Shown here: positions 1 to 6,898 of the stretch, piece by piece
How the letters are laid out: the number at the start of each line of letters is the position of its first letter
Numbering within the stretch: the first letter of the stretch is position 1
DNA from: an uncultured Christensenella sp.
GTDB lineage: Bacteria; Bacillota; Clostridia; Christensenellales; Borkfalkiaceae
Length of the DNA: 59,548 bases
Reading direction: 5' to 3'
Assembly (NCBI GenBank): GCA_910578195.1
Contig: CAJTOY010000007.1
Coordinates: 1 to 59,548 of the forward strand
Translations under genes and position numbers: made by a program
The notes under the pieces: generated by a model
Database searches by the model: none
Told to the model about the DNA's origin: nothing
The model's input: only the letters and a program-made list of their open reading frames with translations

Positions 1-21
1 CTTTCAGCCGCGCGCCCCGAA

Positions 22-369
22 TTATTTTTCAAAACCAAGACTGATTAATATCGCTTTGTCGACGCGCGTCATTGTGTTTTCGCTGAGCTCGCCGATGCGC
101 TCCTTCAATCTGCGCTTGTCGAGCGTCCGTATCTGTTCGAGCAGAATAACGGAGTCCTTTGCAAGCCCGTAGGAGTTCGACGGAAGCTCGATATGAGTCG
201 GAAGCTTTGCCTTGTTTATTTTACTTGTGACTGCCGCCGCTATCACGGTCGGTGAATACTTGTTGCCTACGTCGTTCTGAACGACGAGCACGGGGCGGAC
301 GCCCCCTTGCTCACTACCCACTACCGGCGACAAATCGGCATAGTATAATTCTCCGCGCTTTATTGTCAT
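22..369 (-). CDS. mazF: MazF/PemK-family mRNA interferase (EndoA-like toxin)
   Basis: A 115-residue protein of the MazF/NdoA endoribonuclease family, which cleaves mRNA at short single-stranded motifs and is normally held by a MazE-type antitoxin. The N-terminus has the family's RGELYYADLSP start, followed by GGVRP and VVQND. Arg25 and Thr48 fall where the Bacillus subtilis catalytic Arg/Thr pair lies. Length is typical. A purine-rich AGAGG lies about 6 bases before the ATG. No antitoxin gene is visible: only 87 bases separate it from the antiporter gene upstream, and its stop lies 21 bases from the window start, so a downstream partner cannot be excluded. Confidence 0.93.
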   Translation of the reverse strand: MTIKRGELYYADLSPVVGSEQGGVRPVLVVQNDVGNKYSPTVIAAAVTSKINKAKLPTHIELPSNSYGLAKDSVILLEQIRTLDKRRLKERIGELSENTMTRVDKAILISLGFEK

Positions 370-456
370 ATCAACCTCTTTTTCGGCAGTTAGTATATTC
401 TATTATATGTACTGCCCTATCAATATTGTTGACCGCGGGCAAGGTTTTTATACCGA

Positions 457-1518
457 TTAATACAGCTTAAACGCGTAGTAATTTGCAAACACAAAACCGT
501 AGTAGCACACCAGACAGACGAGCATCATAATGCCTGCGGCGCGCGTTAAACTCTTTGTTTTGCCGAAGGAGCACGCAAATATCAATACCGCGGCGAACAG
601 CGACACAAGTCCGCTTATCAAGCCCTCCGTGGAGAATATAAGTCCGTCCGCGCCCGAGCACAGCGCGCCGAGCCCGCCGATAAGCAGAATATTGGCTATA
701 TTGCTGCCGATTATATTGCCCGTCGCTATTCCGACGTCGCCCTTTCTCGCCGCCGAAACCGAGGTCACGAGCTCGGGCAACGAAGTGCCGAACGCAACCA
801 CCGTCAGCGCGACGATTTCGGGGGAAATGCCTATCAGATCCTCGGCGATAAAGCGCGCCGAATTAACGACGAGCTGCGCGCCGCCGATTACCATGCCCAG
901 CCCCGCAACGGTTATGATTATGAGAAACCAGACCTTTTCCTTTAATTTTTCATAGCCCGATTTAAGGCGGGAATACCAGCCCTTTACCTCTTCGACCCCT
1001 TCGCCCGTTTCCGCGACCGAAACCGCCGCCGCATGTTCGAGCCCGACCTTTGACTGCTTCAAGGCGAGCACGACGTTATACGCCATGAACGCGGCATACA
1101 GCAAAATCAGGATTAAGCCTTCCCACCAGGCGAACGAACCGCCGAAAAAGCCCAGCACCACGAACAGCGCGCTGATCAACACGAGAAAGGGCAAATCGAT
1201 ATAGCGGGTGGTCTTTTCGACGGGAAGCTTGCACACGACCGCCGAAACGCCCAAAATCAGGAAAATATTTATAATGTTGCTGCCGAGAATATTCCCGACG
1301 ATAAGCCCGCCCGAACCGCCGACCGCGTCGACGATAGTTACCGCCGCTTCGGGCGCGCTGGTTCCCAGCGCGACGACCGTCACGCCGATTATGAACGTGG
1401 AAACTTTCAGCTTTTTAGCTATTCCCGAAGCGCCGTCCACGAAGAAATCGGCGCCCTTAACCAACAACACAAAGCCCAAAAGCAAAAGGAAAACGTTTAA
1501 TATAGCTTCACCAACCAT
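457..1518 (-). CDS. Calcium/sodium (cation) antiporter, CaCA/YrbG family
   Basis: An inner-membrane antiporter of about 353 residues with roughly ten hydrophobic helices. The two inverted alpha repeats are visible as GTSAPE (about 52-57) and GTSLPEL (about 244-250), with GNILGSNI and GNIIGSNI partners; they build the cation site. A charged cytoplasmic loop at about 155-195 separates the halves. I start at the second ATG (1518), because AGGTG lies just before it while the ATG at 1530 has no Shine-Dalgarno. The leader carries a probable manganese riboswitch and terminator, so Mn2+ export is a plausible role, although the family is usually annotated as Ca2+/Na+. Confidence 0.92.
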   Translation of the reverse strand: MVGEAILNVFLLLLGFVLLVKGADFFVDGASGIAKKLKVSTFIIGVTVVALGTSAPEAAVTIVDAVGGSGGLIVGNILGSNIINIFLILGVSAVVCKLPVEKTTRYIDLPFLVLISALFVVLGFFGGSFAWWEGLILILLYAAFMAYNVVLALKQSKVGLEHAAAVSVAETGEGVEEVKGWYSRLKSGYEKLKEKVWFLIIITVAGLGMVIGGAQLVVNSARFIAEDLIGISPEIVALTVVAFGTSLPELVTSVSAARKGDVGIATGNIIGSNIANILLIGGLGALCSGADGLIFSTEGLISGLVSLFAAVLIFACSFGKTKSLTRAAGIMMLVCLVCYYGFVFANYYAFKLY

Positions 1519-1550
1519 AAAACACCTCATTATTTATATTGCCGAAAGTC

Positions 1551-1597
1551 AAAAAAATAAGACTATCCGACTTAAATCGCTTTAAGTCGAAAGTCTT
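1551..1597 (-). terminator. Riboswitch-controlled intrinsic terminator before the antiporter gene
   Basis: On the minus strand AAGACT..CGACTTAAA pairs with TTTAAGTCG..AGTCTT and is followed by seven T residues. Its 5' arm contains CTTTCGA (1587-1593), which is also the 3' strand of the aptamer closing helix, so the two folds are mutually exclusive. Confidence 0.85.
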
Positions 1598-1676
1598 GTT
1601 ACCCGATAATTAAGGTGCCAAACCCCGAGCGGTTGCGCTGTGATGACGAGGTTTGTCTTAAACTACTCCCTTTCAA
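1587..1676 (-). promoter_or_regulatory. Probable yybP-ykoY (Mn2+) riboswitch aptamer
   Basis: The leader RNA begins with TTGAAAG (1676-1670), which pairs with CTTTCGA (1593-1587) as a closing helix. Inside are GGGAGTAG just after the first strand and CGTCATCACAG further on. These resemble the two conserved internal-loop segments of the yybP-ykoY Mn2+ aptamer (GGGGAGUA and CGUCA.CA, from memory). Metal binding would stabilise the closing helix and block the terminator, an ON switch as expected for an exporter. The class was not checked with a covariance model. Confidence 0.62.
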
Positions 1677-1683
1677 CACGGTT

Positions 1684-1712
1684 ATTTTAACAACTAAAAA
1701 CTAAGTTGTCAA
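1684..1712 (-). promoter_or_regulatory. Sigma-A promoter for the antiporter leader
   Basis: Minus strand TTGACA (1712-1707), 17-base spacer, TAAAAT (1689-1684). The predicted start of transcription (about 1677) coincides with the first base of the aptamer. The -35 overlaps the 3' end of nnrD. Confidence 0.8.
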
Positions 1713-2477
1713 CTGTTTAACCGCAAAATGTAAATTTTTAATTATATCTTCGGCAGTGGCGCAGTAATCGGTTTTTTCCGCCGAGCTTATCTCCGCCGCA
1801 AGCCCGAGCGTGAACGCCCCGCAACAAGCCGCGCCGAACGCGTCAATTCCTCGCGCCGCCGTGCCGCAGATGTACCCCGCGAGCATATCCCCGCTTCCCG
1901 CTTTTGCAAGCGCGGTCGTGCCCCGAGTGTTGACCTCCGTGCGCACGCCGTCGGTTATTATGCTGTCGGCGCCCTTTAAAAGCACGATTACGCCGTACTC
2001 CTTCGCAAAGCTTTCCGCCGTTTCATTGGTCAGCCGCGCAAACTCGGCGGCGTGCGGGGTCAGAATTACCTTGCACGACTTTTCTTTCAAAACTTCCTTG
2101 CCGTACTCGGCAAGGGAGTTCAGCCCGTCGGCGTCGATTATAAGCGTGCCCTTATACTCAGCAAGCAAAAACTTTATAAGAGTGTAAAGCTCATTACTCT
2201 TGCCGCAGCCCATGCCCACCGCAATCGATTGCGATTTCAAATCCGCTTCGCCGAGAAAAATGACCTGCGGTATGTGAGCCGCGAGCGCAAGCTTAACCTT
2301 TTCCGAAGTGAAGAGCTTGACGTACCCGCACCCCGACATCAGCGCCGCGCGCGAAGCGAGCGCCGCCGCGCCTATATATTTGTCGCTGCCCGCGATAATG
2401 CACGCCGAGCCGTATGTGCCCTTGTGCGAATTGCGGGGACGGGCGGGATAAAACCTTTTTATAGCTTGAATTTCCAT
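1701..2477 (-). CDS. nnrD: ADP/ATP-dependent NAD(P)H-hydrate dehydratase (YjeF C-terminal type)
   Basis: Repairs hydrated NAD(P)H by an ATP/ADP-dependent dehydration. The 258-residue protein has the ribokinase-like fold only, with no N-terminal epimerase domain. Visible marks are GTYGSACIIAGS near the start, IIDADGLN (about 113-120), LTPHAAEF (about 139-146) and the NTRGTTALAKAGSGD nucleotide/catalytic motif (Asn183, GSGD 194-197). The start chosen is the ATG at 2477, whose A is shared with the birA stop (TAATG), indicating translational coupling; an upstream in-frame ATG lies inside birA. It is the last gene of the tyrS-to-nnrD run. Confidence 0.92.
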   Translation of the reverse strand: MEIQAIKRFYPARPRNSHKGTYGSACIIAGSDKYIGAAALASRAALMSGCGYVKLFTSEKVKLALAAHIPQVIFLGEADLKSQSIAVGMGCGKSNELYTLIKFLLAEYKGTLIIDADGLNSLAEYGKEVLKEKSCKVILTPHAAEFARLTNETAESFAKEYGVIVLLKGADSIITDGVRTEVNTRGTTALAKAGSGDMLAGYICGTAARGIDAFGAACCGAFTLGLAAEISSAEKTDYCATAEDIIKNLHFAVKQLTT

Positions 2478-3154
2478 TACAGCCTCAAAGATACCTCCGC
2501 CGCACTTATTTTCTTGACCGTGCCCGCTACGACGCATAAAAGCCCGCCGTCCAAATCGACGTCCGCCGCGATTGCGGTGAATTCGCCGTCCGAGGTTTTC
2601 AAGGTTATCTCTCTGCCGAACCAGTCGATATAATTTTTGTACTCTTGTATATTATATTCTTTGCGCAGATTTTTTATCAACTCGGCGCGCACCTCTTTAA
2701 CCGAAAGGGGTTTGCCGAGCTCAGCGCTCATCGTAGTGGCGATTTTGGAAAGTTCCGCGGGTAAGACGTTGTTTATATTTATGCCCATGCCTATAATCGA
2801 ACGGCTGATATTACTGCCCGAAAAGGAGTTTTCAATCAGCGTGCCGCAAATCTTTTTTCCGCCGACCAACACGTCGTTCGCCCAGCGTATGACGGGTCTT
2901 AATCCGAAATGCTCCATAGTCTTGCAGACGGCGACGCACGCGTTCACCATTATGGTAAACGCCTCGGCGGTATTGAATTTTTCAAATCTTCGCATGATTG
3001 AAACGTACAGCCCGCCCTCGTCGGAGACAAAGCTTCTGCCCTTCGTGCCTTTGCCCGCGGTCTGTCTTACCGCGGTTACGAGCATATCGAAATTGCCCGC
3101 ACGCTTGCAGAATTCGTTTGTGGAGTCGACCTCGTCAAGCTCAATAATCTTCAT
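2477..3154 (-). CDS. birA: Biotin--[acetyl-CoA-carboxylase] ligase, short form
   Basis: Attaches biotin to carboxylase carrier domains through biotinyl-5'-AMP. At 225 residues it has the catalytic domain but no N-terminal helix-turn-helix, so it should not act as a biotin repressor. Motifs: STNEF (about 11-15), the nucleotide loop GKGTKGRSF (about 34-42, a variant of GRGRRG), RWANDVLVGGKKICGTLIE (about 90-108) with the catalytic-loop Lys near 101, and IGMGININ. It overlaps recX upstream by 14 bases and nnrD downstream by one. Confidence 0.94.
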   Translation of the reverse strand: MKIIELDEVDSTNEFCKRAGNFDMLVTAVRQTAGKGTKGRSFVSDEGGLYVSIMRRFEKFNTAEAFTIMVNACVAVCKTMEHFGLRPVIRWANDVLVGGKKICGTLIENSFSGSNISRSIIGMGININNVLPAELSKIATTMSAELGKPLSVKEVRAELIKNLRKEYNIQEYKNYIDWFGREITLKTSDGEFTAIAADVDLDGGLLCVVAGTVKKISAAEVSLRL

Positions 3155-3758
3155 TTATGTCACCGAATTTATCCAGCGCGGCTTTTGCCGTGTCGTAGCC
3201 GTAGCCCTTTGATAAGAGATATTTAAAGCCCTTGTAAAGGCTTTGCTTGTCCGTAGGCTTGCCGCGCATGTACTTTTCGAGAACCGCCGCCGCTTCGCCG
3301 CAGTCCTCTTCCGTTTCGTCGAGCGCCGCGCGTATTGCGCTTTGCGCCGCGCCGCGTTTTATCAGGTCGAGCTCCAATGCGCGCTTGCCCTTGCCCCTGA
3401 CGCTTTGAACGTACGCGCGGCAATACGCGTAATCGTCCACGAGCTTGTGATATTCCAGCCGTTCGAGGACGTAATTTATCACCGCCTCGGTATAGCCCTT
3501 TTTCGCAAGAAAATCGTTTATCTGCCTGCGGGTTTTCATCGAAGCCGAAAGGTGGGTCATAGCCTTGTCGAGCGCCTGACTTTTTTCGGTTTCGAGCTGG
3601 ATTTTGTCAAGTTCCTCTTTTTCTATGTGCATGCCGGCTTTCAGGTGATATTTTATCGCAACTTCGAGCTTGATGCCGCAATAAAATCTTCCGTCGACGT
3701 AGACGTTGCAGCGCCGCTTATCCTTGACTTGCGGTTCGATTGATGTTATTTCCGCCAT
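3141..3758 (-). CDS. recX: RecX-family recombination regulator
   Basis: RecX binds RecA filaments and limits their activity. The 205-residue protein shows the three-helix repeat pattern, including a QALDKAMTHLSASMKTRRQINDFL-like first repeat (written here only as a pattern, about 58-82), YTEAVINYVLERL and LVDDYAYCRAYV. An N-terminal beta region (about 1-50) resembles that of Clostridial RecX proteins. It overlaps both the upstream kinase gene (by 41 bases) and birA. No recA is in the window. Confidence 0.88.
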   Translation of the reverse strand: MAEITSIEPQVKDKRRCNVYVDGRFYCGIKLEVAIKYHLKAGMHIEKEELDKIQLETEKSQALDKAMTHLSASMKTRRQINDFLAKKGYTEAVINYVLERLEYHKLVDDYAYCRAYVQSVRGKGKRALELDLIKRGAAQSAIRAALDETEEDCGEAAAVLEKYMRGKPTDKQSLYKGFKYLLSKGYGYDTAKAALDKFGDINEDY

Positions 3759-4257
3759 ATTCTTTACTCAGATATTCGTTTAACTTGCGGCGGTTTTTGA
3801 AAACAAAAACTTCGCCGCGGCAATTTTTTATGTTGTTTTTAAAGGTTTTTTTGCACTTTACCGTTCTGCCCTTGTATAGTAACCACCGCGCGAACTCGAA
3901 ATCGAATTTCTCCTTGCACGGTAAATCGGGGCGAACGGCGCCCTTGTATTTTTTATATCGTTTGAAGGCTTCCTTAAAGCAGAAAAACCTGTTGTAATTC
4001 AGAAAATACAATCTGTCGCACGAAACTAAACGCTCGGGGCAGATTTTTTGGTAATTGCCGTCTATTATCCAGCCGTCGGGGTTTTCGTCCATAAAGCTTT
4101 TAACTATCGCGGTCTGCTCCGCGCGCGTTCTTTGCTGCCAGTCGCCGAACCAGAAGGTTGCGTCGAGGTGAAGCACGGGAAGATTATACTTTCCGCCCAG
4201 AATTTCGGCAAGCGTGGATTTGCCAGCGCCCGAATAGCCTATTACGCAGATTTTCAT
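3718..4257 (-). CDS. P-loop nucleotide kinase-like protein (FlaR/adenylate kinase-related)
   Basis: A 179-residue P-loop protein with Walker A GYSGAGKST (7-15), followed by LHLDATFW and WIIDGNYQ, as in proteins annotated DNA topology modulation protein FlaR or AAA adenylate kinase-like. Substrate is unknown. The start is the ATG at 4257 that overlaps the yigZ stop as ATGA; longer in-frame extensions read through yigZ and have no kinase similarity. The C-terminus is rich in Lys and Asn and runs 41 bases into recX. Confidence 0.87.
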   Translation of the reverse strand: MKICVIGYSGAGKSTLAEILGGKYNLPVLHLDATFWFGDWQQRTRAEQTAIVKSFMDENPDGWIIDGNYQKICPERLVSCDRLYFLNYNRFFCFKEAFKRYKKYKGAVRPDLPCKEKFDFEFARWLLYKGRTVKCKKTFKNNIKNCRGEVFVFKNRRKLNEYLSKEYGGNNINRTASQG

Positions 4258-4883
4258 AGTTTGAACGGGAAAAAGTATTCCCTCGCCTTTTCGATTTTTA
4301 TTTTGCCGTTCAAGCGGTTTACAAGCGCATTGTTGAAGGTTTCCTCTTCGCTTTTTTTGGTCGCGACGGTAAAGACGACCTCGTTCAGATACTCCGTATC
4401 GATAACGTCCGCGCCCGTTTCGGCAAAATAGCGAAGGCACGCGTCCACGCCCGAATAGTCGACGGTGTATCTGCTTTCCGAGCACGTTTCGTACAAAACC
4501 TTTTGCGCGCCGTCCAAATTTTCGGCGGTACAGCCCGAGTACGCCCGCACGAGCCCGCCCGCGCCGAGTTTAATTCCGCCGAAGTAGCGGGTGACCACCA
4601 CAGCCGTTTCGAACAGCTTTTTGTTTTTTAGCACCTCGAGCATGGGCATGCCCGCCGTGCCCGAAGGCTCGCCGTCGTCGGAAAAGCGCAGAAAGTTGCC
4701 GAGGTTATCGCAGATATACGCATAGCAGTTGTGCGTGGCGTCGGCGTACTTTGCGGAAATTTCGGCAATGAACGCCTTCGCCTCTTCCTCGCCCGCGACG
4801 TGCCTTGAAGTTGTAATAAAGCGGGATTTTTCAATTAGCTTAACCGACTGAAAATCCCCGCTTACAGAAAGATATTTTTCCAC
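4254..4883 (-). CDS. yigZ: YigZ/IMPACT-family protein
   Basis: A 209-residue member of UPF0029 (IMPACT). Members combine an N-terminal domain with DATHNCYAY (about 50-58), SDDGEPSGTAG (about 73-83) and RYFGGIKLGAGGLVRAY, with a C-terminal ferredoxin-like domain; all are visible. Bacterial function is unsettled (nucleic-acid binding or translation-linked roles have been proposed). The start is GTG, within a few bases of the tyrS stop, so translation is probably coupled. Confidence 0.9.
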   Translation of the reverse strand: MEKYLSVSGDFQSVKLIEKSRFITTSRHVAGEEEAKAFIAEISAKYADATHNCYAYICDNLGNFLRFSDDGEPSGTAGMPMLEVLKNKKLFETAVVVTRYFGGIKLGAGGLVRAYSGCTAENLDGAQKVLYETCSESRYTVDYSGVDACLRYFAETGADVIDTEYLNEVVFTVATKKSEEETFNNALVNRLNGKIKIEKAREYFFPFKL

Positions 4884-6074
4884 TTATTTAAGATTGATTT
4901 TAACGTGTACTTTTTTGCCCTTATGAATGACGTCGCCGTCGGAAACGGGCGTGTCGATATCGGTGACCTTATCGTCGTTGAGCGAAACTCCGCCCTGCTG
5001 TATAAGACGGCGCGCCTCGCCGTTCGAAGCGCAGATACCCGCCGCGACGAGCACCGGAATAATCGTCGTGTTTTCGACCTTTACGTCTTTTTCGGGAAGG
5101 TCGCCGCCGCCGCCGAACGCCGCGCGTGCCTGAGCCTGCGCCGCCGCCGCCTTCTCTTCGCCGTGAACGAGCTTGGTGAGCTCGTACGCGAGCACTTCCT
5201 TAGCCTTATTAATGCGCTCGTCGTTGAATTTGACGAGCCCGTCTATCTCTTCGAGCGGCAGGAAAGTTAAAAGCTTCAAGCACTTTTCAACGTCCGCGTC
5301 CGCGATATTGCGCCAGTACTGGTAAAATTCGTAGGGGCTTGTCTTGCTTTCGTCGAGCCAGACCGCGCCCTTTTCGGTCTTGCCCATTTTCTTGCCCTCG
5401 CTCGTTGTGAGCAGAGTGAAAGTCATGGCGTAAGCGGGCTTTCTTTCCTTAACCCTTATGAGGTTCGCGCCCGCAAGGATATTCGACCACTGGTCGTCGC
5501 CGCCGAGTTCGAGCATACAGCCGTACTTTTTGTAAAGCTCCAAAAAGTCGTAGCCCTGCATAAGCATATAGTTGAATTCGAGGAAGGATAATCCGCGCTC
5601 CAACCTTGTTTCGAAGCACTTTGCGCGAAGCATTTCGTTGACCGAAAAATGAACGCCGATATCGCGGATAAATTCGAGATAATTGAGGTTCGTCAGCCAG
5701 TCCGCGTTATTCACGATTATCGCGCCGTTCTTGCCCTCGAAGCTGATAAATTTGGACATTTGCTTTTTGAAACATTCTATGTGGTAATCGATTGTTTCGC
5801 GGGTCATCATTTTGCGCATGTCGGTCTTACCCGTCGGGTCGCCTATCAAGGCGGTGCCGCCGCCTATCAGTATGATAGGTCTGTGCCCCGCGTCCTGCAT
5901 GTGCTTCATTGCAATCAGCTGTAAAAAATGACCTATATGCAGACTGTCCGCCGTGGGATCGAAGCCCGTGTAAAAAGTTACGCTTTCGCTTCCCAGAAGC
6001 TTGTAAAGCTCCTCTTCGTATACAGTCTGTTTTACAAATCCCCTCGCGCGGAGGGTATCCATTACGTTATTCAT
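4884..6074 (-). CDS. tyrS: Tyrosyl-tRNA synthetase
   Basis: Class I synthetase that charges tRNA-Tyr. The 396-residue protein has the HIGH motif at 46-49, GDPTGKTDMR at about 78-87, GGDDQWSN at about 191-198, KMGKT (229-233) as the KMSKS element and a C-terminal S4-type RNA-binding domain (about 335-396). A GGAGAT Shine-Dalgarno precedes the ATG. The 58-base gap to sigK holds no T-box, so control is probably from upstream transcription. Confidence 0.97.
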   Translation of the reverse strand: MNNVMDTLRARGFVKQTVYEEELYKLLGSESVTFYTGFDPTADSLHIGHFLQLIAMKHMQDAGHRPIILIGGGTALIGDPTGKTDMRKMMTRETIDYHIECFKKQMSKFISFEGKNGAIIVNNADWLTNLNYLEFIRDIGVHFSVNEMLRAKCFETRLERGLSFLEFNYMLMQGYDFLELYKKYGCMLELGGDDQWSNILAGANLIRVKERKPAYAMTFTLLTTSEGKKMGKTEKGAVWLDESKTSPYEFYQYWRNIADADVEKCLKLLTFLPLEEIDGLVKFNDERINKAKEVLAYELTKLVHGEEKAAAAQAQARAAFGGGGDLPEKDVKVENTTIIPVLVAAGICASNGEARRLIQQGGVSLNDDKVTDIDTPVSDGDVIHKGKKVHVKINLK

Positions 6075-6132
6075 GATATCTCCTTTCGTATGATTTTATC
6101 ACCCGTGAAAAAAAATTGCAATTAAAAGTCGT

Positions 6133-6837
6133 TCAATCGTTGAAAAAATCTTCTTTTTTGAGGTTATCACGCGCCTTTTCTATGGCGCGTTTTTCTATCC
6201 GCGATATGTACGAGCGAGAAATTCCGAGCTTTTTTGCAACCTCCCTCTGCGGCAACGCCGTGCCGTCCTCCAAACCGTAGCGAAGGGACAGTATCACGAA
6301 TTCCCGCTCGCTTAAAAACTTTTTTAGGTGCGCGACGAATTTTTCGCGCTGGATACTCTTCTCCACCTGCGCGAAAACGCTGTCCTCCTTCTCGGCGAGA
6401 AGGTCTATAAGCGTCAACTCGTTTCCGTCCTTGTCGACGCCGACGGGGTCGGAGAGGGAAACTATCGTCTTGTGCTTTTTGCCCGCGCGAAGAAGCATCA
6501 ATATTTCGTTTTCGATGCACCGCGCGGTGTATGTTGCAAGCTGAGTGCCCTTGCCGTCCTGATAAGTGTTAATCGCCTTGATAAGCCCGATTGACCCGAC
6601 CGACAACAAGTCGTCCGTTTCCGCCGCGCCCGTGTATTTTTTGACTATGTGCGCGACAAGGCGCATATTGTGCTTTATCAGCGTATTTTTTGCCTCCTCG
6701 TCGCCGGCGCGGGCGAGCGCGAGATATTTACTCTCCTCCTCGGGGGAAAGGGGTTTGGGAAAGGTTCCGCCGTCGCGGACGAGACCCGTAAAAAAGAAAA
6801 CTTTGCCGAAAATCTGACTTAATAAATCGAAAAACAT
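6133..6837 (-). CDS. sigK: Sporulation sigma factor SigK (pro-sigma-K)
   Basis: Late mother-cell sigma factor of endospore formation. The 234-residue protein starts with a hydrophobic segment (FFDLLSQIFGKVFFFTG), matching the pro-peptide removed by SpoIVFB in Bacillus, then LSPEEESKYL, region 2 (HNMRLVAHIVKKY, DDLLSVGSIGLIKAI, LATYTARCIENEIL) and a region 4 helix-turn-helix ending in REVAKKLGISRSYISRIEKR. The reading frame is intact with no skin-type insertion. AAGAGGTAG precedes the ATG. The start region is a near-perfect palindrome with a sigma-E-like -10; see the separate entries. Confidence 0.94.
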   Translation of the reverse strand: MFFDLLSQIFGKVFFFTGLVRDGGTFPKPLSPEEESKYLALARAGDEEAKNTLIKHNMRLVAHIVKKYTGAAETDDLLSVGSIGLIKAINTYQDGKGTQLATYTARCIENEILMLLRAGKKHKTIVSLSDPVGVDKDGNELTLIDLLAEKEDSVFAQVEKSIQREKFVAHLKKFLSEREFVILSLRYGLEDGTALPQREVAKKLGISRSYISRIEKRAIEKARDNLKKEDFFND

Positions 6838-6862
6838 ACACTACCTCTTAGGTAATGTATGT
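6834..6862 (-). repeat. Inverted repeat covering the Shine-Dalgarno and start codon of sigK
   Basis: Minus strand ACATACATTACCT (6862-6850), loop AAG, AGGTAGTGTATGT (6846-6834). All 13 positions can pair in RNA, one as G-U. The 3' arm contains both the AGAGG and the AUG (6837-6835). It could be an RNA hairpin masking initiation or a DNA operator. Confidence 0.8.
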
Positions 6863-6884
6863 TTACGACTGTTTGTACTATTAC
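6854..6884 (-). promoter_or_regulatory. Candidate sigma-E promoter of sigK
   Basis: Minus strand GTAATAGT (6884-6877), 15-base spacer, CATACATT (6861-6854). The -10 fits the Bacillus sigma-E consensus CATACA-T, and the -35 agrees at about 6 of 8 positions with GTCATATT. In Bacillus sigK is transcribed by sigma-E. If real, transcription starts near 6847 and the leader is only about 10 bases. Confidence 0.5.
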
Positions 6885-6898
6885 AGAATTTGTCGAAT

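Noticed and set aside
4258..4485. N-terminal extension of the FlaR-like kinase
   Set aside because: It lies wholly inside yigZ in another frame and precedes a clean P-loop start coupled by ATGA.
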